A stretch of DNA of 64,000 nucleotides from JAAYBG01 sp964411675 (GTDB lineage Bacteria > Bacillota_I > Bacilli_A > ML615J-28 > CAG-698), in the NCBI GenBank assembly GCA_964411675.1, contig CAYPLR010000002.1, forward strand, positions 1 through 64,000, written 5' to 3'. A program made the translations under genes and the position numbers. A model generated the notes under the pieces. The model had not been told where the DNA came from. It saw only the letters and a program-made list of their open reading frames with translations, and did no database searches. Of the stretch, positions 16,533-27,100 are shown in pieces (the stretch's first letter is position 1; the number at the start of each line of letters is the position of its first letter).

Positions 16533-18854
16533 ATGATTAAAGTTGTTGATAATCATTTTATTCTCGAAACAAACAAAACAAGCTATGTCATCACTTATAC
16601 AAAAAGTGGTCTTTTACTTCACGATTATTATGGAGAAAAAGTAGATTTTGTAGATTTTGAATGTATTCGACAAAAACTAGAAAACGGTAGGGGAACTGCC
16701 GTTTTATTTGAAAATAATCCTAACGAATTTATTGATGATTTAGATTTAGAACTTTCAACAATCGGTATAGGAGATTATCGGGAAAACATGATATCTATCC
16801 ATTCTTTACAACATGGATATACTAACTGTTTTAAATATCAAACTTATGAAATATTAGAAAATTGTACGATAAAACCACTTCCATGTAGTTATGATGAAGC
16901 AGAAATTCTGCGAATTGATTTATATGATGAAGTATTAGAGTGTCGACTAGAACTATATTACAAAGTTTTTGTCCAAGCAGATGTCATCACAAAATATGCA
17001 AGAATGATTCACCTATCAAAAAATGATTATGAGATAGAACGATTCTTCTCAAATCAAATTGATTTTCGTGAGAATGACTTCATCATGATGACGTTTGATG
17101 GTGCTTGGAGTCATGAGCGACAGGTAAATAAAAAAAGATTAACAACCGGAATCTATATCAATGATTCAAAATCAGGAGCAAGTTCGAATAAGCACAATCC
17201 TTTTGTGATTCTAAAAAAAGAAAACACAAGTGAAGATTATGGTCAATGCTATGGATTTAATTTAGTCTATAGTGGAAATCATAAAACTATGGTTGAAGTA
17301 AAACCAAACGGGAAAGTTCGATTATTATCAGGAATGAATGATTTTGCTTTTTGCTATAGTTTAAAAGAAGAATTCATTGCTCCAGAGGCAGTCATGACAT
17401 TTTCTTCAGAAGGATTAAATGGGTTATCACAAAATATGCATTATTTTGTAAATCATCATATCGTTCGTGGAGAATGGAAAAACAAAGAACGACCAGTATT
17501 AATCAATAACTGGGAAGCAACTTATTTCAATTTTGATGAGAAAAAACTATTGGATTTAGCAAAAGTAGGGAAAGAGGTAGGAATCGAACTTTTCGTATTA
17601 GATGATGGTTGGTTTGGGAAAAGAAATGACGATACTTCTTCTTTAGGTGATTATCATGTTAACACGAAGAAACTACCTAAAGGGCTAACCAATCTTTGTG
17701 ATAAAATCAATGCATTGGGCTTGATGTTTGGTTTATGGGTAGAACCAGAAATGATAAGTCCTAATAGTGATTTATATAAGAACCATCCAGAATGGTCCAT
17801 TCAAGTTCCGAATAGAAAACCCTCCATTGGAAGAAATCAGTTAGTATTAGATCTAACCAATTCGGAAGTTCGTAGCTATTTGATTGATCGTTTAACAGAG
17901 GTTTTTTCTAGCTGTAATCTAAGTTATGTAAAATGGGACTTTAATCGTACGTTAACGGATATGTGGGGTTCAAAACTAACCAACCAAGGAGAGTTTTTCC
18001 ATCGCTATATTCTTGGCTTATATGAAATATTAGAAGAATTGAACCTTCGCTTCCCAAAAATACTTTTTGAAGGATGTGCTGGGGGTGGAAATCGTTTTGA
18101 CTTAGGCATGTTATGTTATTTCCCACAAATTTGGACTAGCGATGATACGGATTATTTAGAAAGATTGTATATTCAAACAGGAACTTCTTATGGATATCCA
18201 CTGTCAACAATGGGAGCTCATGTCAGCGATGTTCCTAACCATCAAACTCTCCGTAATACTCCACTTGCTTCCAGGTTTCATATATCGATGTTTGGTGTTT
18301 TAGGATATGAATTAAATCTTACTACACTACCAATGATAGAAAAAATCCAAATAAAGAAACAAATTGAATTATATAAACAGTATCGTAAAACATTACAGTA
18401 TGGTCAATTCTATCGCAGTAACAAAACAATCTTTCAAAAAAATAACAGTTATTTTTGGGTAACAGATGAAGAAAGAACAATTGTTGGATATTTCCAAGGA
18501 TTAATGCATCCAAATCAACAAGAAGATATCCTATATATTTATGGTTTAAAACCTAATGAAAGATATAAATTCATCAATCTTCCTAAAAAGATAAACCTAA
18601 AGACATTTGGGGGACTAATTAACATGGTTTCACCAATTAAACTAAAACTAAATGGTCGTTTGCATAATTTTATTTGCCGAGTTTACCAATTGAAAGCTCC
18701 AAAAGAAGAATATCTTTGCACAGGAGCAATGGTAGAAAAAGCAGGAATCAGATTACAAGGACAATTCTTGGGTACGGGATTTAATGATCAAGTTCGAGTC
18801 ATTGGTGATTTTGGAAGTAGCATTTATCTTTTAGAAAAATGCAAAAAAAACTAG
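16533..18854 (+). CDS. GH36 alpha-galactosidase
   Basis: A 773-residue alpha-galactosidase of the long, tetramer-forming GH36 type: N-terminal beta-supersandwich (about 1-330), catalytic barrel (about 340-620) and C-terminal beta domain. The nucleophile is D469 in VKWDFNR and the acid/base lies in WTSDDTD (about 535-540). LDDGWFGKR near 356 and GLWVEPEM near 405 are family hallmarks. It releases alpha-1,6-galactose from melibiose, raffinose and related sugars. No signal peptide. It is the last gene of the four-hydrolase operon and has a GAGGT ribosome-binding site. Confidence 0.93.
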   Translation: MIKVVDNHFILETNKTSYVITYTKSGLLLHDYYGEKVDFVDFECIRQKLENGRGTAVLFENNPNEFIDDLDLELSTIGIGDYRENMISIHSLQHGYTNCFKYQTYEILENCTIKPLPCSYDEAEILRIDLYDEVLECRLELYYKVFVQADVITKYARMIHLSKNDYEIERFFSNQIDFRENDFIMMTFDGAWSHERQVNKKRLTTGIYINDSKSGASSNKHNPFVILKKENTSEDYGQCYGFNLVYSGNHKTMVEVKPNGKVRLLSGMNDFAFCYSLKEEFIAPEAVMTFSSEGLNGLSQNMHYFVNHHIVRGEWKNKERPVLINNWEATYFNFDEKKLLDLAKVGKEVGIELFVLDDGWFGKRNDDTSSLGDYHVNTKKLPKGLTNLCDKINALGLMFGLWVEPEMISPNSDLYKNHPEWSIQVPNRKPSIGRNQLVLDLTNSEVRSYLIDRLTEVFSSCNLSYVKWDFNRTLTDMWGSKLTNQGEFFHRYILGLYEILEELNLRFPKILFEGCAGGGNRFDLGMLCYFPQIWTSDDTDYLERLYIQTGTSYGYPLSTMGAHVSDVPNHQTLRNTPLASRFHISMFGVLGYELNLTTLPMIEKIQIKKQIELYKQYRKTLQYGQFYRSNKTIFQKNNSYFWVTDEERTIVGYFQGLMHPNQQEDILYIYGLKPNERYKFINLPKKINLKTFGGLINMVSPIKLKLNGRLHNFICRVYQLKAPKEEYLCTGAMVEKAGIRLQGQFLGTGFNDQVRVIGDFGSSIYLLEKCKKN

Positions 18855-18909
18855 AAAAAAAATGAAATCGATTGTTATATTAGTGTAAGTGAATAAACAG
18901 GGAGGATTT

Positions 18910-20883
18910 ATGAAAAAAATATTATTGGTTTTAGTTACTATGTTTATGTTATTTTCACTATTTGGTTGTAAGACACAAGAAGAAAATCCCTATGATGAAT
19001 ATGGCATTCGTCCGATTGGCTCATACAGTAAATTAGGAAACTTTTTTAAAGCGCGACAAATAAGTGAGTTTTGGCGATATGGTATAAAGGGTTCTAATGC
19101 ATTAGAAGATGCTGAAGCGGAAGCACCAACAGATGAAGCAGTCGAAGAGGAATCAAGTCAAACAAACGTGCAAGTTGAAGGCGTTGATGAAGATGATACT
19201 GTAAAGAATGATGGACGTTTTATTTACGTCATTAGAGAAGGATTCTTAGTAATTTTAGATACGGAAACAAATGATTTTGTGAAATATCAAAGCGAGGATT
19301 TCCAAGCGGAAACGATGTATTTATTAGAAAACCGTTTGGTGGTATTAGGTAGAAAATATGTTGAATATATTATTGAAGAAAGACCTACTGATGATGGTAC
19401 AAAAGAAGACAGTAAAGAAGATGGAAATCCTACTTCAAAAGAGGAAGAACAAGACTCTTCATCTGGTGATGAAACAGTAGAAAGAGAAACAGCAGAAACT
19501 GAACCATCAAAACCAGCACCAGATTATTATTATGGTTATTATTGGGGCTATTCTGATGAATATGTAATTAAAATCTATGACATTAGTAGTAAAGATATTA
19601 ATGAAATTGAGGTTGTTAGAACGTTACGATTTAAAGATTCTTATTATAATTCTTCAAGAGTTATTGATAATAATTTCTATTTGATTTTAAACAATAGTAG
19701 TATTTACGATTATGAAAATAAAGAAGTAAAACCTTTTGTTTATTATGATAGCCTTCAGGGAGAAGATGCAATTGAATTGCCAAGCGACAATGTTTTCTAT
19801 ATTGGTAATGAGGATAATGTATATTATTCTTATACTGTTTTAGTAGGCATGGATGTAGCAAAAGAAGAAAAGATTGATATTAATGCTTATGTTGGTTATT
19901 TCAGTAATATGTATTCATCATTAAATGGTTTATATGTAGCTAATGTTTATAATATGGTTTATAGAATAGCAATCTTTGCTGCTGAAGATTATAGTTATGA
20001 TCCACAAACATTTATTTATCGATTTGAGTATGATGGAGCAAAGATAGTTTATAAGAATTTTAACGAAATAAAAGGAAATATCAAAGATCAATTCTCGATG
20101 GATGAATACGAAGGAGTTTTACGAGTTGCAACAACAGTTGATGAGTGGGACACAGAGAAAAGCGAATCATTTGTAACTACATTTGATATCACTGGTGATC
20201 GCTTTACTTTAATTAGTACTCTTGGTGGTATTGGATTGAAGGAACGAATTTATAGTGTTCGTTTTGAAGAAGATAGAGCATACATTGTAACATTTAGAAC
20301 CATTGATCCTTTCTATGTAATTGATGTTGAAGATCCAAATAACATGAAAATTTTAGGAGAATTGAAATTACCTGGAGTTAGTGATTACTTGCATCCAATT
20401 ACAGATACCTTAAAATTGGGAATTGGAAGAATGACTGAAACAACAGAATATGGTTCAACAATTTCTGTTGGATTAAAGATCACTTTGTTCGATGTAACTG
20501 ATGAAGAAAATCCAATTGATGTTTCAACATTCGAACTTAAGGGAGCTTCTAGTGATATAGCTTATAATCATAAGTCTTTAATTCCATTAAAGAGTAGGCA
20601 AATTTATGCTTTACCAATTTATAATTGGTATGATTATCAAAGCACACAAGGAATGTATGTAATGTGGATTGATGTTGAGAATAAAGAAATTGTTGTGTTA
20701 GGTTCCATTGTTCATCAAAATCTAGGTGAAACAGGTCAAGATGAATGGACATACTTCTATAACAGAACAGTAGATAAAGGAGTTATCATTGGAGATAAGA
20801 TTTATAGTATATCTAATGAATTTATCACAATCAACGGATTAAGCGATAAACTACCACTAATTGAAACAATTAAAATATCATAA
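18910..20883 (+). CDS. Lipoprotein with C-terminal beta-propeller domain (PF09826 type)
   Basis: A 657-residue exported lipoprotein. A signal peptide ends in lipobox LFGC (Cys20), placing it on the outer face of the membrane. The motif QVEGVDEDDTVKNDG near 86-100 is diagnostic of the beta-propeller family distantly related to WD40. An acidic, low-complexity Glu/Asp/Ser/Thr linker (about 165-205) and a Tyr-rich stretch (YYYGYYWGY) interrupt the first blades. Members are surface proteins of unknown role. ATG at 18910 is chosen because GGGAGG stands just upstream; an upstream in-frame start at 18889 would precede the ribosome-binding site. It stands alone, ended by a UUCG terminator. Confidence 0.88.
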   Translation: MKKILLVLVTMFMLFSLFGCKTQEENPYDEYGIRPIGSYSKLGNFFKARQISEFWRYGIKGSNALEDAEAEAPTDEAVEEESSQTNVQVEGVDEDDTVKNDGRFIYVIREGFLVILDTETNDFVKYQSEDFQAETMYLLENRLVVLGRKYVEYIIEERPTDDGTKEDSKEDGNPTSKEEEQDSSSGDETVERETAETEPSKPAPDYYYGYYWGYSDEYVIKIYDISSKDINEIEVVRTLRFKDSYYNSSRVIDNNFYLILNNSSIYDYENKEVKPFVYYDSLQGEDAIELPSDNVFYIGNEDNVYYSYTVLVGMDVAKEEKIDINAYVGYFSNMYSSLNGLYVANVYNMVYRIAIFAAEDYSYDPQTFIYRFEYDGAKIVYKNFNEIKGNIKDQFSMDEYEGVLRVATTVDEWDTEKSESFVTTFDITGDRFTLISTLGGIGLKERIYSVRFEEDRAYIVTFRTIDPFYVIDVEDPNNMKILGELKLPGVSDYLHPITDTLKLGIGRMTETTEYGSTISVGLKITLFDVTDEENPIDVSTFELKGASSDIAYNHKSLIPLKSRQIYALPIYNWYDYQSTQGMYVMWIDVENKEIVVLGSIVHQNLGETGQDEWTYFYNRTVDKGVIIGDKIYSISNEFITINGLSDKLPLIETIKIS

Positions 20884-20890
20884 AAAGAAA

Positions 20891-20916
20891 AAAACCGCTT
20901 CGGCGGTTTTTATTTT
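20891..20916. terminator. Bidirectional terminator between the beta-propeller gene and the serine dehydratase gene
   Basis: Stem AAAACCGC (20891-20898) and GCGGTTTT (20903-20910) with a TTCG tetraloop, T-rich downstream and A-rich upstream, so it can serve both converging genes. The last T's are also the end of the minus-strand stop codon. Confidence 0.85.
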
Positions 20917-22088
20917 GTTGCGAGGCCTCCTGTTGAGGTCTCTTTATATTTTGCTTGTAAATCATAACCAGTCTCTTTCATAACTTCAACAACCTTATCA
21001 AAAGATATGAAATGTTTTCCTGAGGTCATTAATGCATAATTAGCAGCATCAAAAGCTTTCGCAGCAGCTATTGCATTTCTTTCGATACAAGGGATTTGTA
21101 CAACTCCATCAACAGGGTCGCAGGTTAATCCTAAATGGTGTTCTAAAGCAATTTCAGCGGCGTATTCTATTTGTTCATTGTTTCCTCCAAGAAAATAGGC
21201 TTCAGCAGCAGCAGCCATTGAACAAGCTACTCCAATTTCACCTTGACAACCAACTTCTGCGCCTGAAATGGAAGCATTGAATTTAATGATATTTCCTACA
21301 AGGCCAGCAATCATTAAGCCTTCTACTATTTTTTCTTTGGAAATATGATGATAATCACGACAAGCAAAAAGAACAGCAGGAAGAACACCACTAGAACCAC
21401 AAGTAGGAGCTGTAACGACAATTCCTCCACTAGCGTTTTCTTCAGCAGTCGCTAAAGCATAGGTATAAAGAAGTTTTGAAAATGATTTTTCTTGAAGATA
21501 CACGTTATGAAAGGAAGAAGCCTTCCTTTGTACTTTAAGTCTACCCGGTAAAACACCAGAGGTAGCTAAGCCCCTTTCAATTGTTTTATCCATTGAGTTA
21601 TAAACTAGTTCCAAATAATCTTTGATATTTGCATCAAATCGATTAACATATTCAACAAGATTGATTTTTTCATGCTTACAATAGTCTAGAATCTCGGTCA
21701 TTGTCTTATGGGGATAAATTTCTTCTTTGCTAGAGTAACGAGGTTCATCTAGTTCTTTCAAAGCTCCACCACCAACACTAAACACTAACCATTTTTCTAA
21801 TTGGACATCATCTTTAAAAGCTTTAAATTTCATAGCATTGGTATGATAATTATAGCTTTGTTGGAGATTAAAAACGATTTTAGTGCGCTCTTCTCCTAAT
21901 GTTTTTTTAATCACATAATCTGTTAAGTGTCCTCTACCAGTTAAAGCAAGAGAACCGAATAATTCAACCAGGAAGAAATCAGCATCGGGGTGGCGTTTTA
22001 AAAACATCTCAGCTGCTTTTTGTGGTGCCATAGTGTGAGAACTAGAAGGGCCATTACCAATAGTAAACAAATTGCGAATTGAATCCAT
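20910..22088 (-). CDS. sdaA: L-serine dehydratase, single-chain, iron-sulfur dependent
   Basis: A 392-residue enzyme converting L-serine to pyruvate and ammonia with a [4Fe-4S] cluster. The beta-domain motif IGNGPSSSHTM opens the protein (about 10-20). The alpha domain follows, with APTCGSSG near 230, GCQGEIGVACS near 285 and CDPVDGVVQIPC near 325; these Cys are the likely cluster ligands. Many Firmicutes split this enzyme into SdaAA and SdaAB, whereas here both parts are fused, and the chain is shorter than E. coli SdaA (about 455). No ACT domain is present. It starts three bases after the radical SAM gene and is cotranscribed with it. Confidence 0.9.
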   Translation of the reverse strand: MDSIRNLFTIGNGPSSSHTMAPQKAAEMFLKRHPDADFFLVELFGSLALTGRGHLTDYVIKKTLGEERTKIVFNLQQSYNYHTNAMKFKAFKDDVQLEKWLVFSVGGGALKELDEPRYSSKEEIYPHKTMTEILDYCKHEKINLVEYVNRFDANIKDYLELVYNSMDKTIERGLATSGVLPGRLKVQRKASSFHNVYLQEKSFSKLLYTYALATAEENASGGIVVTAPTCGSSGVLPAVLFACRDYHHISKEKIVEGLMIAGLVGNIIKFNASISGAEVGCQGEIGVACSMAAAAEAYFLGGNNEQIEYAAEIALEHHLGLTCDPVDGVVQIPCIERNAIAAAKAFDAANYALMTSGKHFISFDKVVEVMKETGYDLQAKYKETSTGGLATK

Positions 22089-22091
22089 AAA

Positions 22092-23957
22092 TTATCCTTT
22101 CTTAAAATGGTTTTTATTTAGAAGATTGAGGTATTCAATACTTTTTGGAGATAAAACTTTTGTTTTATCGCAGGGATAGTCTAAACATAAACTACAACTA
22201 TCAATTTTTTTATTTAGATTACACATTCTTATATTACAGGTTTTACACATTTCTGTTTGACTAGTAGCGCATCCCGAGCAAGAGCCCTGGAGATTTTTTT
22301 TATATAGTGGACATAAAGCACAATCAAAGCCACAAAAAGCAATACAACTATCAAGAGAATATAAAGCATGATTTTGATAATGAACTAAAAAATAATTGTT
22401 TTTGTTTTTTTCTAGTTGGCCATATCGATAGAGTGTATCTAAAGTCAAATCAGAATAGGTTTCAACAAGTCTTTGGTAAATATAATTTCTTTCCCATCTC
22501 GTAATGGTGGTTGGCCACCATATTTTGGGTCTCATTTTGGTTTTTAAAAGATAATCTTGCTTGATAATAAATAAAAGCATCTCTTGATCGGAAACAGTAT
22601 CGAGTAAACTTTCATATAAAGAACGGGTAATTTCATCAAACTGTAATTTAGAAAAATCTTGTTTTTTAAAAATATATTTCATAATAATCAAAAAAGTTTC
22701 GAATGGATTGAGGGCTAGTGTTTCAAAGAGATAGGACATTGTTTTTGTAAAATTGTGGCTATTATAAAACTTGTTCACTCCTTTTTCAACAAGTCTTATT
22801 TTCTCTAACTCTTCTTTGGTGATGTAATTATTAGCAATTACTTCGTAAGGAGAAATCTCATCAAAGAGATATCCATGCAATTCTTTTGTGTTGCTGATAT
22901 GGGTTTCTTTTAATTCTTTCAAAAACCCCAATTGTAACTCATCGCTAAATAGTAGGAAAACATCGTTAAACGATTTTTTAAAACTCTCAAAATCTTCATA
23001 AGGAAGACCTGCAATCAAATCAGTATGAATGACGGCGTTTTCTCTTAAAAGAAGAACATTTTGTTTTAAAACCTCAAAGTTTTGTTTTCGTAAAATTGCA
23101 GCAGTTGTTTTCTCATTGGTTGTTTGAATACCAATTTCGAGACGAATGTAATTTTTTCTCATACTATTGATAAGAGCAATTGCTTCTTTGGTTAATAAAT
23201 CACCGACAATTTCGAACTGAAAAGTAGAATAGTTATTATCAGAATCTTTGATGAATTGAAGAATTTCTAACATGTATTTCGTATTGATATTAAAAGATCT
23301 GTCAAGAAACTTAATTATTTTTGCTCTTTTTTGTAACAAGAATAAGATGTCTTGTTTGATTACATCGATGTTGAAGAAACGAACAGGTTTTTCTAAAGAT
23401 GCAAGGCAATAAGCGCAGTTAAAAAAACAACCTCGACTCGCTTCCATGTAGGATACTTTATTTTCAAAATCATCGATTAGAGAGTAATCGTGTTTGATTA
23501 AATCCAAAGGAAATACTTTTATTGGGGTAGAAAGCAAATGATTTTCTTTTCGATAAAGAATGTTATATAATTGAGAAAAATCGATTTTCTTCTCTAAGTA
23601 AGAAATTAATAGATTGAAAGGAATTTCTCCTTCACCTTTGACGATATAAGTAACATTGTTATACGTTTCAAATTGCTGAGGGTGATAACCAGCTTCAGGA
23701 CCACCAAGAATGATAGGATAGGAAGTCCTTCCTAAAGCATCTAGGAGTTCTTTCACTTTTTCAACATTCCAAATATAGACAGAGAACCCCAAGACATCAA
23801 AGAATGTATTTTTAATGGAGTTCATAATGGTTTGATTATGATCTTTTATAGTAAATTCATAATATGAAACTTCACTTTCTGCATTTGTATAGATTTGATG
23901 AACACCGATGGCTGGATGAATGTATTTTGAATTGATTGCAATGAGTAATGTTTTCAT
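22092..23957 (-). CDS. B12-binding-type radical SAM protein (DUF4080) fused to a DUF3795-like cysteine-rich domain
   Basis: A 621-residue protein. Residues 1-120 resemble a cobalamin-binding domain (NSKYIHPAIG; VLGFSVYIWN; ILGGPEAG). The radical SAM cluster is C177, C181 and C184 in SRGCFFNCAYC. A DUF4080-like region fills about 360-530. The last 80 residues (542-621) hold eleven cysteines in the pattern of DUF3795 (CGFDCALC…CSGC…CKTC…CSLC…YPC), a likely extra metal-binding module. The substrate is unknown. ATG at 23957 has a GAGG at proper distance; an ATG 21 bases upstream precedes that ribosome-binding site. It is the first gene of a two-gene operon with serine dehydratase. Confidence 0.85.
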   Translation of the reverse strand: MKTLLIAINSKYIHPAIGVHQIYTNAESEVSYYEFTIKDHNQTIMNSIKNTFFDVLGFSVYIWNVEKVKELLDALGRTSYPIILGGPEAGYHPQQFETYNNVTYIVKGEGEIPFNLLISYLEKKIDFSQLYNILYRKENHLLSTPIKVFPLDLIKHDYSLIDDFENKVSYMEASRGCFFNCAYCLASLEKPVRFFNIDVIKQDILFLLQKRAKIIKFLDRSFNINTKYMLEILQFIKDSDNNYSTFQFEIVGDLLTKEAIALINSMRKNYIRLEIGIQTTNEKTTAAILRKQNFEVLKQNVLLLRENAVIHTDLIAGLPYEDFESFKKSFNDVFLLFSDELQLGFLKELKETHISNTKELHGYLFDEISPYEVIANNYITKEELEKIRLVEKGVNKFYNSHNFTKTMSYLFETLALNPFETFLIIMKYIFKKQDFSKLQFDEITRSLYESLLDTVSDQEMLLFIIKQDYLLKTKMRPKIWWPTTITRWERNYIYQRLVETYSDLTLDTLYRYGQLEKNKNNYFLVHYQNHALYSLDSCIAFCGFDCALCPLYKKNLQGSCSGCATSQTEMCKTCNIRMCNLNKKIDSCSLCLDYPCDKTKVLSPKSIEYLNLLNKNHFKKG

Positions 23958-24072
23958 ATTGTAATCCTCTTCATTCATTTTACCATAAAAAAAGGCTTTT
24001 TAAAAGAAGGAAAAAGATTATCCTTTATGAACAAATAAGCTTATATTTTACATATAATTTAAAAATTATATC

Positions 24073-24101
24073 TTGAGAAAAAAAGCAGTCTGTAGTATAA
24101 T
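24073..24101 (+). promoter_or_regulatory. Strong sigma-A promoter of nifJ
   Basis: TTGAGA (24073-24078), exactly 17 bases of spacer, TATAAT (24096-24101). Transcription would start near 24108, giving a leader of about 60 bases. Confidence 0.85.
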
Positions 24102-24130
24102 ATGATAGGAATTAATAATAATAAAAAAAT

Positions 24131-24160
24131 AGGAGGAAAAGTCACAAAAAGGTGACCTAA
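24131..24160 (+). promoter_or_regulatory. nifJ: nifJ leader: distant Shine-Dalgarno, small hairpin, second Shine-Dalgarno inside the stem
   Basis: AGGAGG at 24131-24136 is 31 bases before the ATG, too far to work directly. Between them GTCAC (24141-24145) can pair with GTGAC (24152-24156). The 3' arm overlaps AGGTGA, which lies about 12 bases from the ATG and is the more usable ribosome-binding site. Folding would hide that site or shorten the distance from AGGAGG. A regulatory role is inference. Confidence 0.4.
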
Positions 24161-24167
24161 TAGAAAA

Positions 24168-27100
24168 ATGGCTAAAAAGGTTTTTCAATCAATGGATGGA
24201 AATCAAGCAGCTGCATGGGGTGCTTACGCCTTCACAGAAGTTGCTGGTATTTATCCCATCACTCCGTCTTCAACAATGGCGGAATACGTAGATGAGTGGG
24301 CAGCAAAAGGACAAAAGAATTTATTCGGTGTTCCAGTAAAGGTTGTTGAAATGCAATCAGAAGCAGGAGCTGCAGGAACTGTTCATGGTTCGTTACAAGC
24401 AGGTGCACTTACAACCACATTTACAGCATCACAAGGATTGTTGTTAAAAATACCTAATATGTATAAGATCGCTGGTGAATTATTGCCAGGCGTTATTCAT
24501 GTGTCAGCACGTAGTTTAGCTGCTCAAGCATTATCAATTTTTGGCGATCATCAAGACGTTATGGCTTGTCGTCAAACAGGATTTGCGATGTTAGCATCAT
24601 CAAGTGTTCAAGAAGTCATGGACTTAGCAGGAGTTGCTCATTTATCTGCAATTAAAGCAAGTGTTCCATTTATTCATTTCTTTGATGGTTTTAGAACAAG
24701 TCATGAGATTCAAAAAGTAGAAGTTTTACCATACGAAGTATTTGATCGTTTATTGGATAAAGATGCTGTTGCAAAATTTAGAGAGCGTGCATTAACTCCA
24801 AACAGACCAGTTACTCGTGGTTCAGCACAAAATGATGATGTATACTTCCAAACACGGGAAGCACAAAACAAATTCTATGACAATGTTCCTGAAGTTGTTG
24901 AAAAATACTTAAAAGCAATTTCTGAAGAAACAGGCCGTAATTATGCACCGTTTGTTTACTATGGCGCAAAAGACGCAACAGATATTATCGTTGCTATGGG
25001 CTCTGTATGTGAAACAATTAAAGAAGTAATCGACCATTTAACAAAAGAAGGAAAGAAAGTTGGACTTGTAAATGTACATCTTTATCGTCCTTTCTCAACA
25101 AAACACTTATTATCAGTAGTTCCATCAACTGTTAAGAGAATTGCTGTATTAGATAGAACAAAAGAACAAGGATCAAACGGAGAACCACTATATCTTGATA
25201 TTAGAAATGCTTTCTATGGTCAAGAAAAGGCTCCAATGATTATTGGTGGTAGATATGGTCTTTCTAGTAAAGATACAACGCCAGGTCAAATTTTCGCGGT
25301 ATATGATAACTTAGCAGGCAAAGCAAAAAATAACTTTACAATCGGTATCGAAGATGATGTTACATTCCTATCTCTTCCTGTTACAAAAGAAATCAATACT
25401 GCAGGTGCAGGTGTTAGTCAATTGATTTTCTATGGATTAGGCAGTGATGGTACTGTAGGTGCGAATAAGAGTACGATTAAATTAATCGGTGATAATACAG
25501 ATTATTATGCACAAGCTTATTTCGCTTATGATTCTAAAAAATCTGGTGGTGTTACTCGTAGCCATTTACGATTTGGTAAAAACCCAATTCGTTCTCCATA
25601 TTTAGTTACAGAGGCGGACTTTGTATCTTGCTCTTTGGATACTTACATTGAAAAATATGATATGTTAAGTAAATTAAAAGTTGGTGGAAGATTCTTACTA
25701 AATACAGTAAAGAGTGAAGAAGAATTAATTCAATTTATGCCTAATTCATTTAAGAAAGAATTAGCTAAAAAGAATGCAAAATTATATGTAATTGATGCTG
25801 TTACATTGGCAAGAGAAATTGGTTTGGGTAATCGTACCAATACGATTATGCAATCATCATTCTTTAAATTAAATGAACAAATTATGCCATATGAAGAAGC
25901 AAAAGAATTAATGAAAAAATACGCTTATAAAGCTTATATTAAAAAAGGCCAAGCTATTGTTGACTTGAACTACAAAGCAATTGAACTAGGCGCAGAAGGA
26001 TTAAAGGAAATTAAAGTAGATCCATCATGGGTTAATTTACCACTTGAAAAAGTTGTTGAACAACCAAACCTTCCTAAGTTTGTGAAAGAAATTGCTAACC
26101 CAGTTAATGCAATCAAGGGTTATGATTTACCAGTTTCTGTATTTAATGATTTCGTTGATGGTACAATGACTCCAGGTTCAGCTGCATATGAAAAACGTTA
26201 TATCGCTCAATTCGTTCCAGTATGGAATAGCGATAACTGTATCCAATGTAACCAATGTTCATTCTCATGTCCTCATGGTGTTATTCGTCCATTCTTAGTG
26301 ACTCCAGAAGAAGAAGCAAAGGCACCAAAGAGTGTTAATTACCTTGCTGCTAATGGAAAAGGTCTAGAAGGCTTGAAGTTTACTATTCAAGTTTCTGTTG
26401 CTGATTGTACAGGTTGTGAAGTTTGTGTGAATACTTGTCCAGGCAAAAAAGGAAACAAGGCATTATCAATGGCACCAATTGATGAAGCAATTCATCAAGA
26501 GAAAAATAAAGAAGCAGAATATTTCTTTGAAAATGTAACTTATAAATCAGATTTGGTAGATATCACAGCCAATTCTAAGAATTCACAATTTGCTCAACCA
26601 TTATTTGAATTTAGTGGAGCCTGTGGTGGATGTGGTGAAACTCCATATATTAAGTTAGTTACACAATTATTTGGTGATCGTATGATCGTTGCCAATGCAA
26701 CGGGATGCTCATCTATTTATGGAGGTTCATTCCCTGCAACACCATATACAGTAAACAAGGAAGGAAAGGGTCCTGCTTGGGCTAATTCATTGTTTGAAGA
26801 TAACGCAGAGTTTGGTTATGGTATGCGTATGGCAACAGAAACTATGCGTGACCGTATTGGTGTATTAATGGAACAAGCAATTGCAAACTGTACAAACGAT
26901 GATAGTGAAGTGAAAGGATTATTCCAAGCTTGGTTAGACAACCGTGATAGTGGTGAAGAAACAAAGAAAATTGCAAAGAAATTACTTCCATTATTAGAAG
27001 CAAGTGGGTGCGAAACAGCAAAAGAAATCCTTAAATTAAAAGAACATCTAATCAAACGTAGCCAATGGATTATTGGTGGTGATGGATGGGCTTACGATAT

